Source: CAZTVF01 sp964616985
Lineage (GTDB): Bacteria; Planctomycetota; Phycisphaerae; SM23-33
DNA: 64,000 bases
Reading direction: 5' to 3'
Assembly (NCBI GenBank): GCA_964616985.1
Contig: CAZTVF010000003.1
Location: forward strand, 1-64,000
The notes under the pieces were generated by a model, which had not been told where the DNA came from, did not search any database, and was given only the letters and a program-made list of their open reading frames with translations. This document shows, one piece after another, positions 42,647 to 51,435 of this stretch. The position numbers and the translations under genes are program-made. The first letter of the stretch is position 1. Every line of letters starts with the position of its first letter.

Positions 42647-45600
42647 ATGCGATACTCGTGTGTAATATGGCGATCCGGCGTTGTGGCGGCCGCTGCGGCC
42701 TTGGCCTTGATGACGTTGCCGCTCTCGGCGGTGGCGGAGGGGCAAGCGACTACTCGGCCCAGCCCGGTGCTCTGCGAGTTCGCGGGCCCGCCGGCCTTTG
42801 CCTTTCTCGGCTGGGAAGGCGTCCCCAAGTCCCAGGCCGATGGCCTTTGCATCCAAACGCCCAAATGCCAGGGCGGGGCGGGGTACAACCTCGGGCGAGA
42901 TTTGTCTGCTTACGCGGATCGCACGCCGACGCTCACCCTGACGGTCGGGAAGAACAACAAGGCCAAGAGCCTGCGGGTCCACCTGATCGACGCCGACGGA
43001 ACCGTCCACGAGTACATTCTCAAACTCCCGGGCGCTGCCGTAGGCCGGCCCGTCACAATCCTGGCCGAGGATGGAGCCTCACTGAAAGAACCCTCCAGCG
43101 TGGGCGAGCCCGGCAAGACCCCGGGTTTCGACCTGACGCAGATCGCTCACGCGGTTCTCGTCGGCGACTGGTCGGCCGAGGCGATCGACGTGACGATCCG
43201 GCGATTGGAACTGGTCGAGCCTGACGAGACCATCCTCAAGTCGCGCCAGGCGCTTCGCGCGCGTCTCGCCCGCCAGGCCGAGGAACGCCGCAACGCCCAG
43301 GAGCAGCAAGCCCGGCGAAAGAAGGATCTTCTCGGCGGCGCGCCGCACCCGGCCGACGGACCCCAGGTGCTCCAGGTCGGCGCCGTGGCGACGGACGTCC
43401 TGTGGGTGTCGATCCAGGAAAAGGAATTCATCTCCGTGCCCCAGGTCCCCTACGAGCCCAGGGACGGTGACCAGATCAAGCATGCGGGCGATGAGACGGT
43501 GCTGGTGATCGAGGACGGCAACGTCCTGCAGATGCGGAAGGACGTCAGCGTCATCCGCAAGATCAACGGGGCCGATGTCAAACTCGGCGATCTGGCCGTC
43601 AACGCCCGGCGCATCAAGCCCGAAGACGTCGCCAAGGGGCAGGATCTGACGACCGAGACCGTGGATGAGCCCGCCGCCTATCGCGTCACCAGTTCGGACG
43701 ATCCGGATTGGCAGCCCGTTGCTCCGCTTCAAGTGTGGTGGAAGCGCAAGCCCAATTCATTCCGGTCGATGACCTTCGCGGTCGAAGTGTTCTTGAAACT
43801 GCCCAAGGCGATGGCCGAAGGCAAGACCTACTGCATCGAGTTCACCGGGGTCAATTGCCGTCAGGCGTTCGTAGACTATCGACACGAGCCGGCGAAGACC
43901 CGCAGCCCGGCCGTGCACGTCAGCGCGGTGGGGTTCCGGCCAGACGATCCCGCCAAGATCGGCTTCCTGTCGCAATGGCTGGGCACGGGCGGCGCACAGC
44001 ATTACCGCCCGGGGCTGCGCTTCCACGTCCTTGACGACGCCGGCGGCAAGTCGGTTTTCCAGGGCCCGGTCACGCTGATCAAGGCCGCCGACGCCAACGA
44101 GAGCTTCAAGGCCGCGAGAAACTACAGCAAGACCGACGTGCTGGGCATGGACTTCAGCGCCTTCGCCGCGCCCGGCCGCTATCGCCTTTATGTACAGGGC
44201 ATCGGCTGTTCCTACCCATTCGTGATCGCCGACGATGCCTGGGCGAAGGCCTTTGGGCTTTCGATGAAGGGCCTGCTGCACCATCGCAGCGGCATCGAAC
44301 TGGGCCCGCCTTTCACCGACTACATCCGGCCGCGGGATATGCACCCGGCCGACGGCGCGAAGGTATTCGCCTCCACGGCCAGCGAGATCGATGGCGTCGA
44401 TCAGGACGGCATCTTCCTGGTCCTGGCCAAAGGCCGCACCGAGCGGCTGCTTCCGGAGGCCTGGGGCGGCCACAAGGACGCTGGCGACTGGGATCGCAAC
44501 ACCAGCCATCCCGCCGCGATGTGGTTTCTGGTGGACCTCTACGAGCTGTTCCCCGATCGCATCGGGACTATGAAGCTGTCGCTGCCCGCGGCAGAGGCGA
44601 ACAACGCGATCCCCGACATCCTGGACGAGGTGCTGTGGAACCTGGACCTCTACCGCCGTCTGCAGGCTGCCGAAGGCGGGGTCGGCGGGGGCATAGAGTC
44701 CACCTCGCATCCGCGGCCGGGAGAGGCAAGCTGGCAGGAGTCGCTGGTGCTCAGCGCCTTCGCGCCCGATCCGCGGGCATCGTTCACCTACGCCGCCACG
44801 GCCGCCAAGCTGGCGAGGGCACTGGCCGGGATCGACAAAAGGCTTTCCGAGACCTACGCCGCCTCCGCGCGAAAGGCGTGGGTCTGGGCATGCGCCCACA
44901 GCGATGAGGCCATCGGCCGCCTTGGCGAAAAGAACCGCCCGGCCATGAAGCTGGATTTCCGCGATCGGCGGAACCTGGCCGCCTTCGAGTTGTGGAGGCT
45001 CACCGGCGAGGACGGCTTCCATGAGGACTTCCGCTCGACGACGCTGCTGGGCGACCCCAAGGCCGAGATCGCCAGGCAGCTTAAGGCGGTGACATCGTAC
45101 GTCCGCTTGCCCCAGGGGCAGGGCGAGGCGTCCCTGCGCGACGCGGCCCGCAAGTGGACCGTCCAGGCCGCCGACACCGCGTTGGCGTTTGCCCGGGGCA
45201 ATGCGTTTGGCATCACCACGTGTATTCCCGGACTGCCGCCCATAGGCTTCGTGGGCTACCTGTCGACGCCGGAGATGGTGGTCGGCCCGGTGCTGCCCCA
45301 TGCCTGGCTGCTGACGGGCGAGCAGAAATACCTCGCCGGCGCCGTGCGGGCCTGCCAATTCGCCTGCGGCGCCAACCCCGACAACCGTGCCCTGACCACA
45401 GGTCTTGGCCCCAACCCCGTGCGATTCCCCCTGCACGTCGACAGCCAGATCACCGGCCAGCCCGCGCCGGTTGGCATCACCGTGTACGGCATGAGCGACC
45501 CGGCCGAGAACTACGGCTTCGATGCGTGGGCTCACACGTGGTTTCTGCAGAAGATGACGCCGCCGTCTCGCGCCTGGCCGACCCACGAGAGTTACTGGGA

Positions 45601-45700
45601 CATCTGGGTTGTGCCATCGACCAACGAATACACCATCCACCAGACGATCACCCCGACGGCCTTCTACTGGGGCTTCCTGGCCGCCCGAAGTAGCCAGTAG
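42647..45700 (+). CDS. exported GH9 family glycoside hydrolase (cellulase-like)
   Basis: 1017 residues. Signal peptide (SGVVAAAAALALMTLPLSAVA). Start ATG 42647 with GGAAAGGGAGCCT upstream was chosen over a GTG at 42611. Residues ~35-230 are an unassigned domain. An Ig-like CelD_N region around 420-560 (HVSAVGFRPDDPAKIGFLSQW, GRYRLYVQGIGCSYPFVIADD) precedes the GH9 (alpha/alpha)6 barrel. Catalytic-type residues are in HKDAGDWD (D611, D614) and the proton-donor Glu is in STNEYTIHQ (E994), matching the NEVAIDYNA-type end of the family. All expected residues are present. Probably cuts beta-1,4-glucan. Confidence 0.83.
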   Translation: MRYSCVIWRSGVVAAAAALALMTLPLSAVAEGQATTRPSPVLCEFAGPPAFAFLGWEGVPKSQADGLCIQTPKCQGGAGYNLGRDLSAYADRTPTLTLTVGKNNKAKSLRVHLIDADGTVHEYILKLPGAAVGRPVTILAEDGASLKEPSSVGEPGKTPGFDLTQIAHAVLVGDWSAEAIDVTIRRLELVEPDETILKSRQALRARLARQAEERRNAQEQQARRKKDLLGGAPHPADGPQVLQVGAVATDVLWVSIQEKEFISVPQVPYEPRDGDQIKHAGDETVLVIEDGNVLQMRKDVSVIRKINGADVKLGDLAVNARRIKPEDVAKGQDLTTETVDEPAAYRVTSSDDPDWQPVAPLQVWWKRKPNSFRSMTFAVEVFLKLPKAMAEGKTYCIEFTGVNCRQAFVDYRHEPAKTRSPAVHVSAVGFRPDDPAKIGFLSQWLGTGGAQHYRPGLRFHVLDDAGGKSVFQGPVTLIKAADANESFKAARNYSKTDVLGMDFSAFAAPGRYRLYVQGIGCSYPFVIADDAWAKAFGLSMKGLLHHRSGIELGPPFTDYIRPRDMHPADGAKVFASTASEIDGVDQDGIFLVLAKGRTERLLPEAWGGHKDAGDWDRNTSHPAAMWFLVDLYELFPDRIGTMKLSLPAAEANNAIPDILDEVLWNLDLYRRLQAAEGGVGGGIESTSHPRPGEASWQESLVLSAFAPDPRASFTYAATAAKLARALAGIDKRLSETYAASARKAWVWACAHSDEAIGRLGEKNRPAMKLDFRDRRNLAAFELWRLTGEDGFHEDFRSTTLLGDPKAEIARQLKAVTSYVRLPQGQGEASLRDAARKWTVQAADTALAFARGNAFGITTCIPGLPPIGFVGYLSTPEMVVGPVLPHAWLLTGEQKYLAGAVRACQFACGANPDNRALTTGLGPNPVRFPLHVDSQITGQPAPVGITVYGMSDPAENYGFDAWAHTWFLQKMTPPSRAWPTHESYWDIWVVPSTNEYTIHQTITPTAFYWGFLAARSSQ

Positions 45701-45768
45701 CTGGTAGCCGGGAGCCGGTAGCCAGTAAACAGTAAACAGTTAAACAGTAGCCAGTAGCCGGTGGTAGG
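45691..45768 (+). repeat. AGCCAGTA/AAACAGT simple repeat
   Basis: Irregular run of the words TAGCCAGTAG, GTAGCCGG and AAACAGT right after the GH9 stop codon. GCCGGTAGCCAGT also occurs at about 42321, before the first hairpin element. Confidence 0.7.
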
Positions 45769-45775
45769 TCGTTGA

Positions 45776-45832
45776 GATATGCCACGGCGGTGCCACCCCC
45801 AAACTCGTTTGGCGGTGCGAAGGCATCCAACC
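45776..45832 (+). repeat. CACCCCCAAAC hairpin element, copy 2
   Basis: ATATGCCACGGCGGTGCCAC plus CACCCCCAAAC / GTTTGGCGGTG (45794-45817) and GCGAAGGCATCC. Same as 42349-42404 with one mismatch in the stem. Confidence 0.8.
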
Positions 45833-45920
45833 TACCGGCGGCGGCAAAACGAACCCAAAAGCCTCCCCTTCATCCTCTTCCCCGATGCCAACCTCAGCAA
45901 GCAAGGGGTAAGAGCGGCCG

Positions 45921-47246
45921 TCATGTTCCCCGTTCCGGGCGGACGCGGGCATCCCAGGCGTCCAGCGTCGCCAGGAGGCGCGTCTGCTCCGGGTCCGAAT
46001 CGGGTTGGTTGACGCGGTTGTCCAGTTCGAACGGATCGCGACGAAGGTTGGTCAGCAGCGTCGGCACCAGCTTGCCGCCGGCCCTCCGGTCGGCCGCAAG
46101 CTTCCACTCTCCCTGGCGGATCATGCACCACTCGGTCCGCTCGCTGAAGATGGGACCGTCAGGCTGGCGATCATTGCCTCTCAGCACGCCCGCGAAGCTT
46201 CGCCCGTCCACCGACCCGCACGGCGGCAGGCCCGCCAGATCCAGCAGGGTCGGCATGATATCAATGCCCGAGACCAGCGTCTCCGACACCCGCCCCGCCG
46301 CCATCCCCGGCACATGGGCGACCAGCGGAATACCCGAGGATTCCTCATGCGGCAGGCACTTGTTCTTCAGGCCGTGTGAGCCCTGCATGTCGCCGTGGTC
46401 GGAGGTGTAGATCACGGCCGTGCTGTCGGCAATGCCCAACTCCTCCAGCGTCGCGACCAGGCGGCCGACGTTGGCGTCGATTTGCGTGCATAGGGCGTAA
46501 TACAGCCGCAGATACTCGTCGAGGTTATTGCCGTAGCGGCGGTAGTCGGGGTCGTCATCGGGCGGCCAGGGACTCGGCGGGCTCCATGTTCGCGTGAAGG
46601 GGTCGATCTCGCGAACATTGGGCCGGCGGATGATTGTCCGGCCGGCGTACATCCGCTGGTACATCTCGGCGGGCTGCACCGGGTAGTGCGGCGCTTGGTA
46701 CCCCAGAGTCATCAGCCACGGCCGGTGGGGGGTGGTCATCTCGCGGATGAGTTCAATGGCGATGTCGGTGGTCACGTCGGTGCGGTGACCCTGGTAGTGG
46801 CGGACAGAGTCCCTGCCGTCGGTGAAGACGATATTCTCGCGGAAGCCGTTGTAGCACTGGTAGCCGCGGAACCGACCAAAGCCTCCCTGGAGGTGCTTGG
46901 CGATCGGATTGTTGCCCTCGCCGCCCAGGTGCCACTTGCCCACAAAGCACGTCTGGTAGCCGCCGGCGTTGAAGGCGTCGGCAAGGGTCGTCGTGCCCTT
47001 GGGCAGAGGCATTCCGTTTCCACGGACGCCGCACCGCGAACTGTACTGCCCCGTCAGCAGCGTGCCCCGAAAGGGCCCGCAGACGGGATCGTTCGAGTAG
47101 GCCTGCCGGAACAACGTTCCGCGACCGGCCAAAGCGTCCAGATTGGGCGTCATCACATTGGGATTGCCCATGCAGCCCAGTGCGTACCGCTGCTGCTGGT
47201 CGGAGAAGATCAAGAGGATGTTCAGCCGGCCATCTCTGTGCGCCAT
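45921..47246 (-). CDS. Cys-type sulfatase
   Basis: 441 residues from ATG 47246 (GGAGG upstream; ATG 47249 is adjacent). C56-G-P-F-R60 is the CxPxR motif whose Cys is converted to formylglycine, so it depends on the maturase of the anSME type encoded at 10497. FSDQQ near residue 15 (metal Asp), TPNLDALAGRGTLF, VCGPFRGTLLTGQ, WHLGG, TSDHGDMQGSHGLKNK (metal Asp and His) and PHEESSGIPLVAHVP follow in the order known for type I sulfatases. No signal peptide, so it may act in the cytoplasm or be exported by another route. Substrate probably a sulfated sugar. Confidence 0.9.
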   Translation of the reverse strand: MAHRDGRLNILLIFSDQQQRYALGCMGNPNVMTPNLDALAGRGTLFRQAYSNDPVCGPFRGTLLTGQYSSRCGVRGNGMPLPKGTTTLADAFNAGGYQTCFVGKWHLGGEGNNPIAKHLQGGFGRFRGYQCYNGFRENIVFTDGRDSVRHYQGHRTDVTTDIAIELIREMTTPHRPWLMTLGYQAPHYPVQPAEMYQRMYAGRTIIRRPNVREIDPFTRTWSPPSPWPPDDDPDYRRYGNNLDEYLRLYYALCTQIDANVGRLVATLEELGIADSTAVIYTSDHGDMQGSHGLKNKCLPHEESSGIPLVAHVPGMAAGRVSETLVSGIDIMPTLLDLAGLPPCGSVDGRSFAGVLRGNDRQPDGPIFSERTEWCMIRQGEWKLAADRRAGGKLVPTLLTNLRRDPFELDNRVNQPDSDPEQTRLLATLDAWDARVRPERGT

Positions 47247-47249
47247 CAT

Positions 47250-48003
47250 TGCCTCCACGCCCACACGATACCGGCCTGCCGCCCGCCTTTCAAGGTTGGC
47301 GGGATGACGGCGCGATTGTGTTGACCGCAGTACTTGCTGATGATCACGCAGGCCGGCGGGCCCGGCGCGGCCAGGCACTCGCGCACGTCGCACGCACCGG
47401 CGGCGGCATCTTGCAGAACGAACCCAAGAGCATCCGCTTGCCCTCTTCTCCGGTGCCACGCCCCGGTCTGCGGCGGGAATGACCAAGGACCAATGACCAA
47501 GGCAGAGGGATTGGGCGACTCGGTCCCACCGGGATGCCTCCTCATCTCCCTGCAAAACGAACCCGGCGGCGTTGACAGCGGAAAAAACGTATCATTGCGA
47601 CCGGCCGACCCAGTTCCCCCCGTAAGAGGGGTACGCACAAAGGGTCCGCGAACCGGAAATCAAAAGGTGCCTGGAAGGAATCATTCCTATTTCTTAGCCC
47701 CCGGCTGCCGGCCTGCCGCCAGCGCGATGACCGCCAGGGACGGTTCTCCCGGGTTGGCATGAAGAGATAAGCCCCCGGGGGGGCAGAAGCTGCATGCCTG
47801 CGTGCGGCAACGAGGTCGGCGTTGGAGTCAGGCGCGAGCGGGCGCGAGATCAAAAGCGGTGTCGCGGCCGCTGCGCGGCCTTGCCACCGCAGTCCAAAGG
47901 GCCTTGCCTGTGGGCCAGCAGCGATGGACCTATGCTGCTCCTATGATGGCCGGGGCGGATTCGATCGCCAAACTCGCAGATTGACTTGCCAGGGGCGGGG
48001 GAT
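47250..48003. other. 754-bp gap with degenerate repeats, no gene seen
   Basis: Holds GACCAAGGACCAATGACCAAGG (about 47481) and two copies of an ACGAACCC-type word (about 47417 and 47556), the latter also present at 42428 and 45850. Several weak GC-rich stems near 47740-47800. No reading frame here looks like a gene. It probably carries the promoter of the F-type ATP synthase operon, but none is clear. Confidence 0.5.
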
Positions 48004-48042
48004 ATGCTTACCGGCTGCGATGCGACGCTCTCGCGAGATGAT

Positions 48043-48306
48043 ATGACTCCCGACCCCAAACGTGTTGACCTCTGGCAGTATACGACGCTGGGGATGGAGT
48101 TCGTCGTCATGTTCGGCCTGTTCGTGGCGGGGGGGTACTGGCTGGATGCCCGCATGAAGACGATGCCGCTGTGGACGCTGATCGGGGCGGGCGTGGGCTT
48201 CGTCGGCGGGCTGTACCGCCTGGTGCGGTCGGCGAGGGAACTCGACCGGCGTTCGCAGCAAAAGCCGCCGCCCCCGGGCCCCGACGACCGAAAGAAGGAC
48301 GACTAA
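48043..48306 (+). CDS. atpZ: AtpZ/AtpI-like assembly protein of F-type ATP synthase
   Basis: 87 residues from ATG 48043 (ATG 48004 also in frame). Two membrane helices (TLGMEFVVMFGLFVAGGYWLDA and LWTLIGAGVGFVGGLYRLV) in a small helical hairpin, matching AtpZ/AtpI family proteins that assist c-ring assembly or Mg2+ uptake. Position first in the operon is typical. C-terminus is hydrophilic and Lys/Asp-rich. Confidence 0.7.
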   Translation: MTPDPKRVDLWQYTTLGMEFVVMFGLFVAGGYWLDARMKTMPLWTLIGAGVGFVGGLYRLVRSARELDRRSQQKPPPPGPDDRKKDD

Positions 48307-48310
48307 TAGA

Positions 48311-48787
48311 ATGCTTTTGAGTTTCAGGGCGTTGTTGACATACATTTTGCCGCCCGCTTTACTGGTCGCTGTCGCCGGGTTGTATCCGGCGTGGCGGCAG
48401 GGCGAGGCGACGGGCGTCGCGTGCGAGTTGATCGCCGGCGCGATTGTCCTGGCCGTCATGCTGGGCGGAGGAGAGATCATCCTTCGCACCGCCCGGCGGG
48501 ACGGCATGGCGCGGGCGTTGCTGATGCACGTGGCGTTCGGCGTGGCCCGGCCGCTGGCATGCGTGGCGCTGGCGGCAGCCGCCTACCTCGGGCTGGACCT
48601 GCCGCCCAAGCCGTTGGCGGTCTGGCTGGTGGTGTTTTACGTTGCGATGTTCGTCGCTGAACTTGCCTGGATGCTGCGGGCCGTTCGCGAGGCCAGACTT
48701 AAACTCATGAATTCGACGGCGCACGCCGATAAGAATATGAATTCGGGTACGGCCGTGAAAGGTTCTGATGCTGGTAGCCGCGTTTAA
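48311..48787 (+). CDS. membrane protein in atpI position, unassigned
   Basis: 158 residues with four predicted membrane helices (LLTYILPPALLVAVAGLYPAW, VACELIAGAIVLAVMLGGG, LLMHVAFGVARPLACVALAAAAYLGL, AVWLVVFYVAMFVAELAWML). It starts five bases after atpZ and ends 20 bp inside the atpB start. In many operons this slot holds AtpI/AtpR-type proteins, but I do not recognise the sequence with certainty. A helper in c-ring or subunit a assembly is inferred from context. Confidence 0.6.
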   Translation: MLLSFRALLTYILPPALLVAVAGLYPAWRQGEATGVACELIAGAIVLAVMLGGGEIILRTARRDGMARALLMHVAFGVARPLACVALAAAAYLGLDLPPKPLAVWLVVFYVAMFVAELAWMLRAVREARLKLMNSTAHADKNMNSGTAVKGSDAGSRV

Positions 48788-49655
48788 TCTGATTGAGCAT
48801 TTGTCCGACCATCCCTGGCACGGATGGCACGTTGATACTCCGATTGGCCGCATTACGTTGATGTCCAGCGGCATCGCCTCGATGATCATTGTCGGCCTGG
48901 TGCTGCTGCTGGTGATCCCCCGCCTGGCCCGCAAGGACGCCCCTGTCCCGCGCGGCATGCGGCACGCGATCGAACTCATCGTCGTCTTCGTCCGCGAGAT
49001 GATCGCCCGCCCGGCCCTGCACGCCAAGGCCGACAAGTACCTTCCCTTCCTGCTGACGTTGTTCGTGTTCATCCTGGGGCTGAACTTCTTCGGTTTGCTG
49101 CCCATCATCGACTGGACCCGCCTGACGCATTATCCCGTCGGCGGGGCCGCCACCAGCATCGCCACCGTCTGCGGCGCCTTGGCGCTGGTGACGCTGGTCC
49201 GCCTGATCTACGAGAGCATGGCCCACCAGGCGCACCGCTACCACAAGCACAAGGGCTGGCCGCTGTGGCTGTCGGTCCTGCTGTCGCCCCTCCTTTGGGT
49301 CGCCAACGTCAGCCACCCCATCCCGGGCGTGGCGGGCATCGTGATGTGGCCGATGATGACGATCCTGGACTTCATCGGCGTCTTCACGCGGTGCTTCGCG
49401 CTGATGATTCGTCTGTTCGCGAACATCCTGGCCGGCCACACGCTGCTGGCGGTGATGATGATGTTCATCATCAACGCGCTGGAATCGGCCCTCAAGGGCG
49501 ACTGGCTGTCGATGACGTATATCCCGGTGATTTCGGGGGCCGCCAGCGTCATCGTGTACATCATGGAGATCCTGGTGGACGCCTTGCAGGCGTACATCTT
49601 CACGTTTTTGACGGCGATGTTCATCGGCATGGGAACGGCCGAGGAAGCGCATTGA
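48768..49655 (+). CDS. atpB: ATP synthase F0 subunit a
   Basis: 295 residues. Supplies the two half-channels and the essential Arg (RLFANILAGH, as in RPLSLSLRLFGN... families). Membrane helices are visible, including FLLTLFVFILGLNFFGLLPII and the long C-terminal pair around GHTLLAVMMMFIINALES and ILVDALQAYIFTFLTAMFIGM. Start ATG 48768 overlaps the previous gene by 20 bp. Followed by subunit c. Confidence 0.93.
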   Translation: MLVAAFNLIEHLSDHPWHGWHVDTPIGRITLMSSGIASMIIVGLVLLLVIPRLARKDAPVPRGMRHAIELIVVFVREMIARPALHAKADKYLPFLLTLFVFILGLNFFGLLPIIDWTRLTHYPVGGAATSIATVCGALALVTLVRLIYESMAHQAHRYHKHKGWPLWLSVLLSPLLWVANVSHPIPGVAGIVMWPMMTILDFIGVFTRCFALMIRLFANILAGHTLLAVMMMFIINALESALKGDWLSMTYIPVISGAASVIVYIMEILVDALQAYIFTFLTAMFIGMGTAEEAH

Positions 49656-49722
49656 CACAGGCGGCTCGTCGGGCCAGGCGGCCGGGCGTTTCGCGACACG
49701 AATTGCTTCGATGGAGACAGGC

Positions 49723-50067
49723 ATGAAGAACGTACTGCTGGTGGTAACGGTGTGCATGGTGATTTGCGGTCTGGCGACGATGGCGATGGCGCAGGAGAAG
49801 GCGCCGGCCGGCGGCGCCGAAGCGGGCGCTTCGAAGCTGACGGCCCCGCAGGGCATCGCGGTGCTGGGCGGCGCAATCGGCGCGGGCCTGGCGGTCATCG
49901 GCGGCGGCATCGGCATCGGCCTCATCGGCGGCAACGCCGTGTCGGCCATCGCTCGCCAGCCCGAGGCGGCCGGCCAGCTGTTCGCCCCCATGATCATCAC
50001 GGCGGCCATGGTCGAAGGCGGCATGTTGTTCGCCATCGTCATCGGCCTGATGAGCATCCTCAAGTAA
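49723..50067 (+). CDS. atpE: ATP synthase F0 subunit c
   Basis: 114 residues from ATG 49723, preceded by GGAGACAGGC. The N-terminal 25 residues (VLLVVTVCMVICGLATMAMA) look like a signal peptide and are followed by an Ala/Gly linker, making the protein longer than the usual ~80. Hairpin: PQGIAVLGGAIGAGLAVIGGG, polar loop ARQPEA (78-82), helix 2 with the ion-binding E98 (AAMVEGGMLF). The Na+-type helix-1 Gln is replaced by I65, and the residue after the Glu is Gly where Ilyobacter has Ser, so I infer H+ specificity. Rotor ring of the F0 part. Confidence 0.92.
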   Translation: MKNVLLVVTVCMVICGLATMAMAQEKAPAGGAEAGASKLTAPQGIAVLGGAIGAGLAVIGGGIGIGLIGGNAVSAIARQPEAAGQLFAPMIITAAMVEGGMLFAIVIGLMSILK

Positions 50068-50083
50068 CGAAGCGAGACCCGTT

Positions 50084-50689
50084 ATGCACAGGGCACGAAG
50101 TCACATGGCCTCATGGGCGGCGGCGCTGATCGTCCTGGTGCCGCTGCTTGCGGCGGCCCCGGCGATGGCGGCCGAAGAAGGCGGGCCTTACCCCGGCGAC
50201 CTGGGGCAGGCCATCGCCTCGCTCGTCATCTTCCTCATCCTGCTGGCTGTGCTGGGCAAGTACGCCTGGAAGCCGCTGATGGCCCAGATGCACCGGCGCG
50301 AGCAGAACATGGCCGACATGCTGGAGCAGGCGCAGCTGCGCCAGCGCGAGGCCGAGCAGCTGCTGGAGGACTACCGCGCCCAGCTGGCCCGCGCCGAGGC
50401 GGACTCCAAGGAGCTCATCGCCAAGGCTCGCACCGAGGCGGTGGCCGCCCGCGAGCAGCTGATCAACGAGGCCCGCGAAGAGGCCCGCAAGACCGCCGAC
50501 ACCGTCCGGCAGGATATCGAGCAGGCCAAGCGCGAGGCCCTGCAGGACCTCTACCGCACGTCGGCGGAGCTGGCCTCCGAGATGGCCGGCAAGATCATCC
50601 ATCAGAAGCTCAAGCCCGAAGATCACCGCCAACTGCTGGCCGAGTCGCTGGAAGAGATCCGCCGTCGCGCGGCGGCGAAAGGTCATTGA
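50084..50689 (+). CDS. atpF: ATP synthase F0 subunit b
   Basis: 201 residues. The N-terminal ~28 residues are hydrophobic and possibly a cleaved signal (IVLVPLLAAAPAMA); the second helix (ASLVIFLILLAVLGKYAWKPL) anchors the stator. The remainder is a long charged coiled coil (QAQLRQREAEQLLEDYRAQLARAEADSKELIAKA). It ends with TGA overlapping the ATG of atpH (TGATG). The additional N-terminal hydrophobic segment is unusual but seen in some relatives. Confidence 0.92.
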   Translation: MHRARSHMASWAAALIVLVPLLAAAPAMAAEEGGPYPGDLGQAIASLVIFLILLAVLGKYAWKPLMAQMHRREQNMADMLEQAQLRQREAEQLLEDYRAQLARAEADSKELIAKARTEAVAAREQLINEAREEARKTADTVRQDIEQAKREALQDLYRTSAELASEMAGKIIHQKLKPEDHRQLLAESLEEIRRRAAAKGH

Positions 50690-51285
50690 TGCCGGAGGCC
50701 GCGAAAATCCGAACCGTGCTGGACCCCGCCTCGGGGCCCTTGGCGCGCGAATACGTGTCGGCCCTGCTGACGATCCTGGCTGACAATCCCGCGGCCGAGG
50801 ATTTCGCCGCCGAGCTCGAGGCCGTCCTGTCGATGCTCGATCGCGAAGCGACGTTCGAGGACCTGCTCGTCAAGGCCCCCCTGAGCCAGACGCAGCGGAT
50901 GGAGCTGGTGAACAAAGTTTTCCGCGGGCGCGTGGGCGAGACGCTCATGGGCCTGCTTTCGGTGCTGGTGAAGCACGAGCGGCTGGGGCTGCTGCGGATG
51001 ATCGCGCAGACGTTCGGCCAACTGCTCGACCATCGCATGGGCAAGGTCCCCGTGACCGTGACGGCGGCGGTGCCGCTGGACGATTCACAGCGCCAGCAGG
51101 TGGAGCAGGCGCTCCGCGAGGCGCTGTCGGCCACGCCCGTGCTGAAGATGAACGTGGATGAGAAGCTGCTGGGCGGCATGGTCATCCGCGTAGGCGACCG
51201 CGTCTACGACGCCAGCATCCGCTCGCAACTGGACCGGATGCGCCAGGCGCTGATGAACCAGGCGTCGCGACAGGTGAACGTTTAG
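50689..51285 (+). CDS. atpH: ATP synthase F1 subunit delta
   Basis: 198 residues from ATG 50689. It fits the OSCP/delta pattern: helical N-terminal part (REYVSALLTILADNPAAEDFAAELEAVLSML) and C-terminal ALSATPVLKMNVDEKLLGGMVIRVGDRVYDASIRSQLDRM, the signature region. Starts on the A of the atpF stop. Connects the stator to the alpha subunits. The 150-bp gap to atpA holds a short GC-rich sequence but no gene. Confidence 0.92.
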   Translation: MPEAAKIRTVLDPASGPLAREYVSALLTILADNPAAEDFAAELEAVLSMLDREATFEDLLVKAPLSQTQRMELVNKVFRGRVGETLMGLLSVLVKHERLGLLRMIAQTFGQLLDHRMGKVPVTVTAAVPLDDSQRQQVEQALREALSATPVLKMNVDEKLLGGMVIRVGDRVYDASIRSQLDRMRQALMNQASRQVNV

Positions 51286-51435
51286 TGCGAGATCCGACAC
51301 GAGCCTGCCATTGGCAGTCGCTCGCCTTTCATCGCTGTAGAAGTCGCTAGTCGCCCCCGGCGATGAACTCGCCGGGAGACGCGCCAAGGCGGCGGCCCCA
51401 AAGCCGCCCCGTGATACTGAAGGAAACGAAAGCTT

